The position numbers and the translations under genes are program-made. A stretch of 64,000 nt of DNA, taken from contig CAVJPS010000016.1 of the NCBI GenBank assembly GCA_963651465.1, positions 1-64,000 of the forward strand. Direction: 5' to 3'. Origin of the DNA: SUG2458 sp963651465 (GTDB lineage: Bacteria > Bacillota_I > Bacilli_A > RFN20 > CAG-826). Positions 62,999 through 64,000 of this stretch are shown here, piece after piece. The notes under the pieces were generated by a model. The model saw only the letters and a list, made by a program, of their open reading frames with translations. It did not search any database and was not told the DNA's origin. Within the stretch, counting starts at the first letter, position 1; each line of letters starts with the position of its first letter.

Positions 62999-63457
62999 TT
63001 ATTTTTTCCTTTTTTGTTTAAAAAAATCTTTCATTAAAGCACTACATTTATCTTCTAGTACTCCACCTTCAATTATTGGATGATGATTTAAATTCCTTTG
63101 ATCGAATAAGTTATATGAAGAACCTAATGCTCCACCTTTAGCATCCTTAGTACCGTAAACTATTCTTTTAATACGTGACCAAAGTAACGCTCCAGCACAC
63201 ATAGAACAAGGTTCAACTGTAACATATAAAGTACAATCTTCTAATCTCCAAGATTTAAGTTTACGACACGCTTTTTTAATAGCCATAATTTCAGCATGTC
63301 CTAAAGGATCGAGTTTGTGTTCTCGAGTATTATATCCTTTACCTATAACTATATTATCTTTAACAATAATAGCACCAACAGGAACTTCATCTTTTTTAAA
63401 AGCCTTATTTGCTTCCTTTAAAGCAAGTTCCATAAATTTAATATCAATATCTTCCAT
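62999..63457 (-). CDS. tadA: tRNA-specific adenosine deaminase
   Basis: TadA deaminates A34 of tRNA-Arg(ACG) to inosine. The 152 residues show the zinc and catalytic motif HAEIMAI (His, catalytic Glu) and PCSMCAGA (Cys ligands in PCxxC), together with SRIKRIVYGTKDAKGGALGS. The C-terminal FFKQKRKK binds RNA. Its place next to the SRP RNA gene matches the tadA-scr-dnaX order of Firmicutes. The ribosome site is AAAGGA. Confidence 0.96.
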   Translation of the reverse strand: MEDIDIKFMELALKEANKAFKKDEVPVGAIIVKDNIVIGKGYNTREHKLDPLGHAEIMAIKKACRKLKSWRLEDCTLYVTVEPCSMCAGALLWSRIKRIVYGTKDAKGGALGSSYNLFDQRNLNHHPIIEGGVLEDKCSALMKDFFKQKRKK

Positions 63458-63480
63458 AAATATTATTATCCTTTAAAAAT

Positions 63481-63563
63481 AAAACCACCGCACATAGACA
63501 AGAAGCTTATGGCTGCTACGTTCCCGTCCTGACCAGGTTCACACTAATCTATCGCGATGGCAC
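63481..63563 (-). ncRNA. ffs: Signal recognition particle RNA (4.5S type)
   Basis: The minus strand carries the domain IV core GGTCAGGACGGGAACGTAGCAGCC-like element (63508-63533; key parts are GTCAGG, the GGAA-type loop and AGCAGCC). It is enclosed by complementary ends, GTGCCATCGC near 63563 and GCGGTGGTTTT near 63481. The RNA is about 83-85 nt, the small bacterial form without an Alu domain. It binds Ffh to target membrane proteins. It lies between tadA and a methyltransferase gene. Confidence 0.93.
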
Positions 63564-63567
63564 AAAT

Positions 63568-63595
63568 ATTATAACATAAAAGAACTATCTTTCAA
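63568..63595 (-). promoter_or_regulatory. Promoter of the SRP RNA
   Basis: On the minus strand TTGAAA (63595-63590), a 16-base spacer and a perfect TATAAT (63573-63568) predict a start at about 63562, exactly where the RNA begins. The -35 box lies inside the end of the methyltransferase gene. Confidence 0.8.
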
Positions 63596-64000
63596 TTTCT
63601 TTTGGTTCTAAAATTTTACACTCTGCTATTTTACTACGTTTTCCTTCAATTAAAACACATATAGCGTCTTTTCTAACTTTATCATAACACATTTGTAATT
63701 TTGTAATTCTAAATCCATTTGCCAACGCACTTTTATATATGTCATTCAATCTATTAGCACGATGTAAAATATAAAATCTTCCGTTATCTTTTAAATTTCT
63801 TTTGAAACATCTAAACATATCTTCGATAGTTAAACAATCTTCGTGTCTTGCATCCTTAACTAATGAATTAACATTTTTTAAAGTAGTATTTTTAGTATTA
63901 AAGAAAGGTGGATTACAAATAATACAATCAAATTGTCTTTCATCATAAAATGTCTTAGCGTCTTGTACAAAAACATTTCCTGTTAGATTATTTAATTCTA
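63585..64000 (-). CDS. tRNA1(Val) N6-adenine methyltransferase-like, 5' truncated by window
   Basis: The frame is open from the window edge to the stop at 63585. It encodes the C-terminal part of a SAM-dependent methyltransferase. Residues read from the edge include FDCIICNPPFF, the NPPF motif of adenine-N6 methyltransferases, then KDARHEDCLTIEDMFRC and GRFYILHRANRL. This fits the TrmN6/YabB group that modifies A37 of tRNA-Val. The ATG at 63818 is internal, not the start. The remaining N-terminal SAM domain lies outside the window. Confidence 0.88.
   Translation of the reverse strand, partial: ELNNLTGNVFVQDAKTFYDERQFDCIICNPPFFNTKNTTLKNVNSLVKDARHEDCLTIEDMFRCFKRNLKDNGRFYILHRANRLNDIYKSALANGFRITKLQMCYDKVRKDAICVLIEGKRSKIAECKILEPKEIER

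Noticed and set aside
1..64000. CRISPR array, IS element or prophage
   Set aside because: No regularly spaced repeats, transposase, integrase or phage structural genes were found in any frame.

Overview
The window is AT-rich, densely coding bacterial DNA read with the standard genetic code (tryptophan is encoded normally and TGA is not needed as a sense codon). Gene content and order point to a low-GC Firmicutes/Bacilli lineage, probably an uncultured gut Bacilli or Mollicutes-relative. The clues are rpsF-ssb-rpsR next to gdpP-rplI-dnaB-walJ-rlmH, a mfd...divIC-tilS-ftsH-dusB-lysS block, tadA beside the SRP RNA, strong AGGAGG-type ribosome sites, a short MetG and several lipoprotein/ABC modules. 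The taxonomic placement is inference. About 80 percent of genes lie on the minus strand, as expected for a leading-strand bias on one replichore. No tRNA, rRNA, IS element, prophage or CRISPR array was seen.

Layout. 1-500: tmRNA (ssrA) on the minus strand, back to back with an unknown gene. 1.3-4.6 kb: a stand-alone TIR protein downstream of a ROK glucokinase, two paralogous four-helix membrane proteins and a small unknown protein. 4.6-6.8 kb: a Cof-type HAD phosphatase and an unknown membrane protein with a probable operator. 6.8-12.3 kb: an accessory operon of a secreted protein and two MacB-like ABC fusion proteins behind a near-consensus promoter. 12.4-14.9 kb: an ABC-2 type transporter. 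14.9-34.2 kb: a long minus-strand core block (rlmH, walJ, dnaB, rplI, gdpP, rpsR, ssb, rpsF, lysS, dusB, ftsH, tilS, divIC-like, a repeat-built lipoprotein, mfd). 34.4-40.1 kb: a sugar module (lacZ, a GPH-type symporter, an alpha/beta hydrolase). 40.5-44.9 kb: metG, a membrane protein, a candidate 6S-like structured RNA, rpmE and a secreted papain-like enzyme. 45-53.6 kb: a copper ATPase fused to a CopZ-like domain, a heterodimeric ABC exporter and a third MacB-like ABC protein. 53.7-64 kb: DegV, a TetR/alcohol dehydrogenase/degenerate M50 operon, cysK-cysE, a P-type ATPase with psuG, tadA, SRP RNA and a truncated methyltransferase gene.

The most interesting points are: a structured RNA at about 43.05-43.29 kb with its own promoter and terminator; a perfect internal ribosome site inside copA that should release a free copper chaperone; the secreted protein plus paired MacB-like transporters; a lipoprotein made of about nine helical repeats of roughly 75 residues; a pseudo-protease of the M50 fold in an alcohol dehydrogenase operon; and a lone TIR protein with an apparently intact catalytic glutamate. 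Many start codons were moved from the longest-ORF position to an internal ATG or TTG that has a correctly spaced Shine-Dalgarno sequence.
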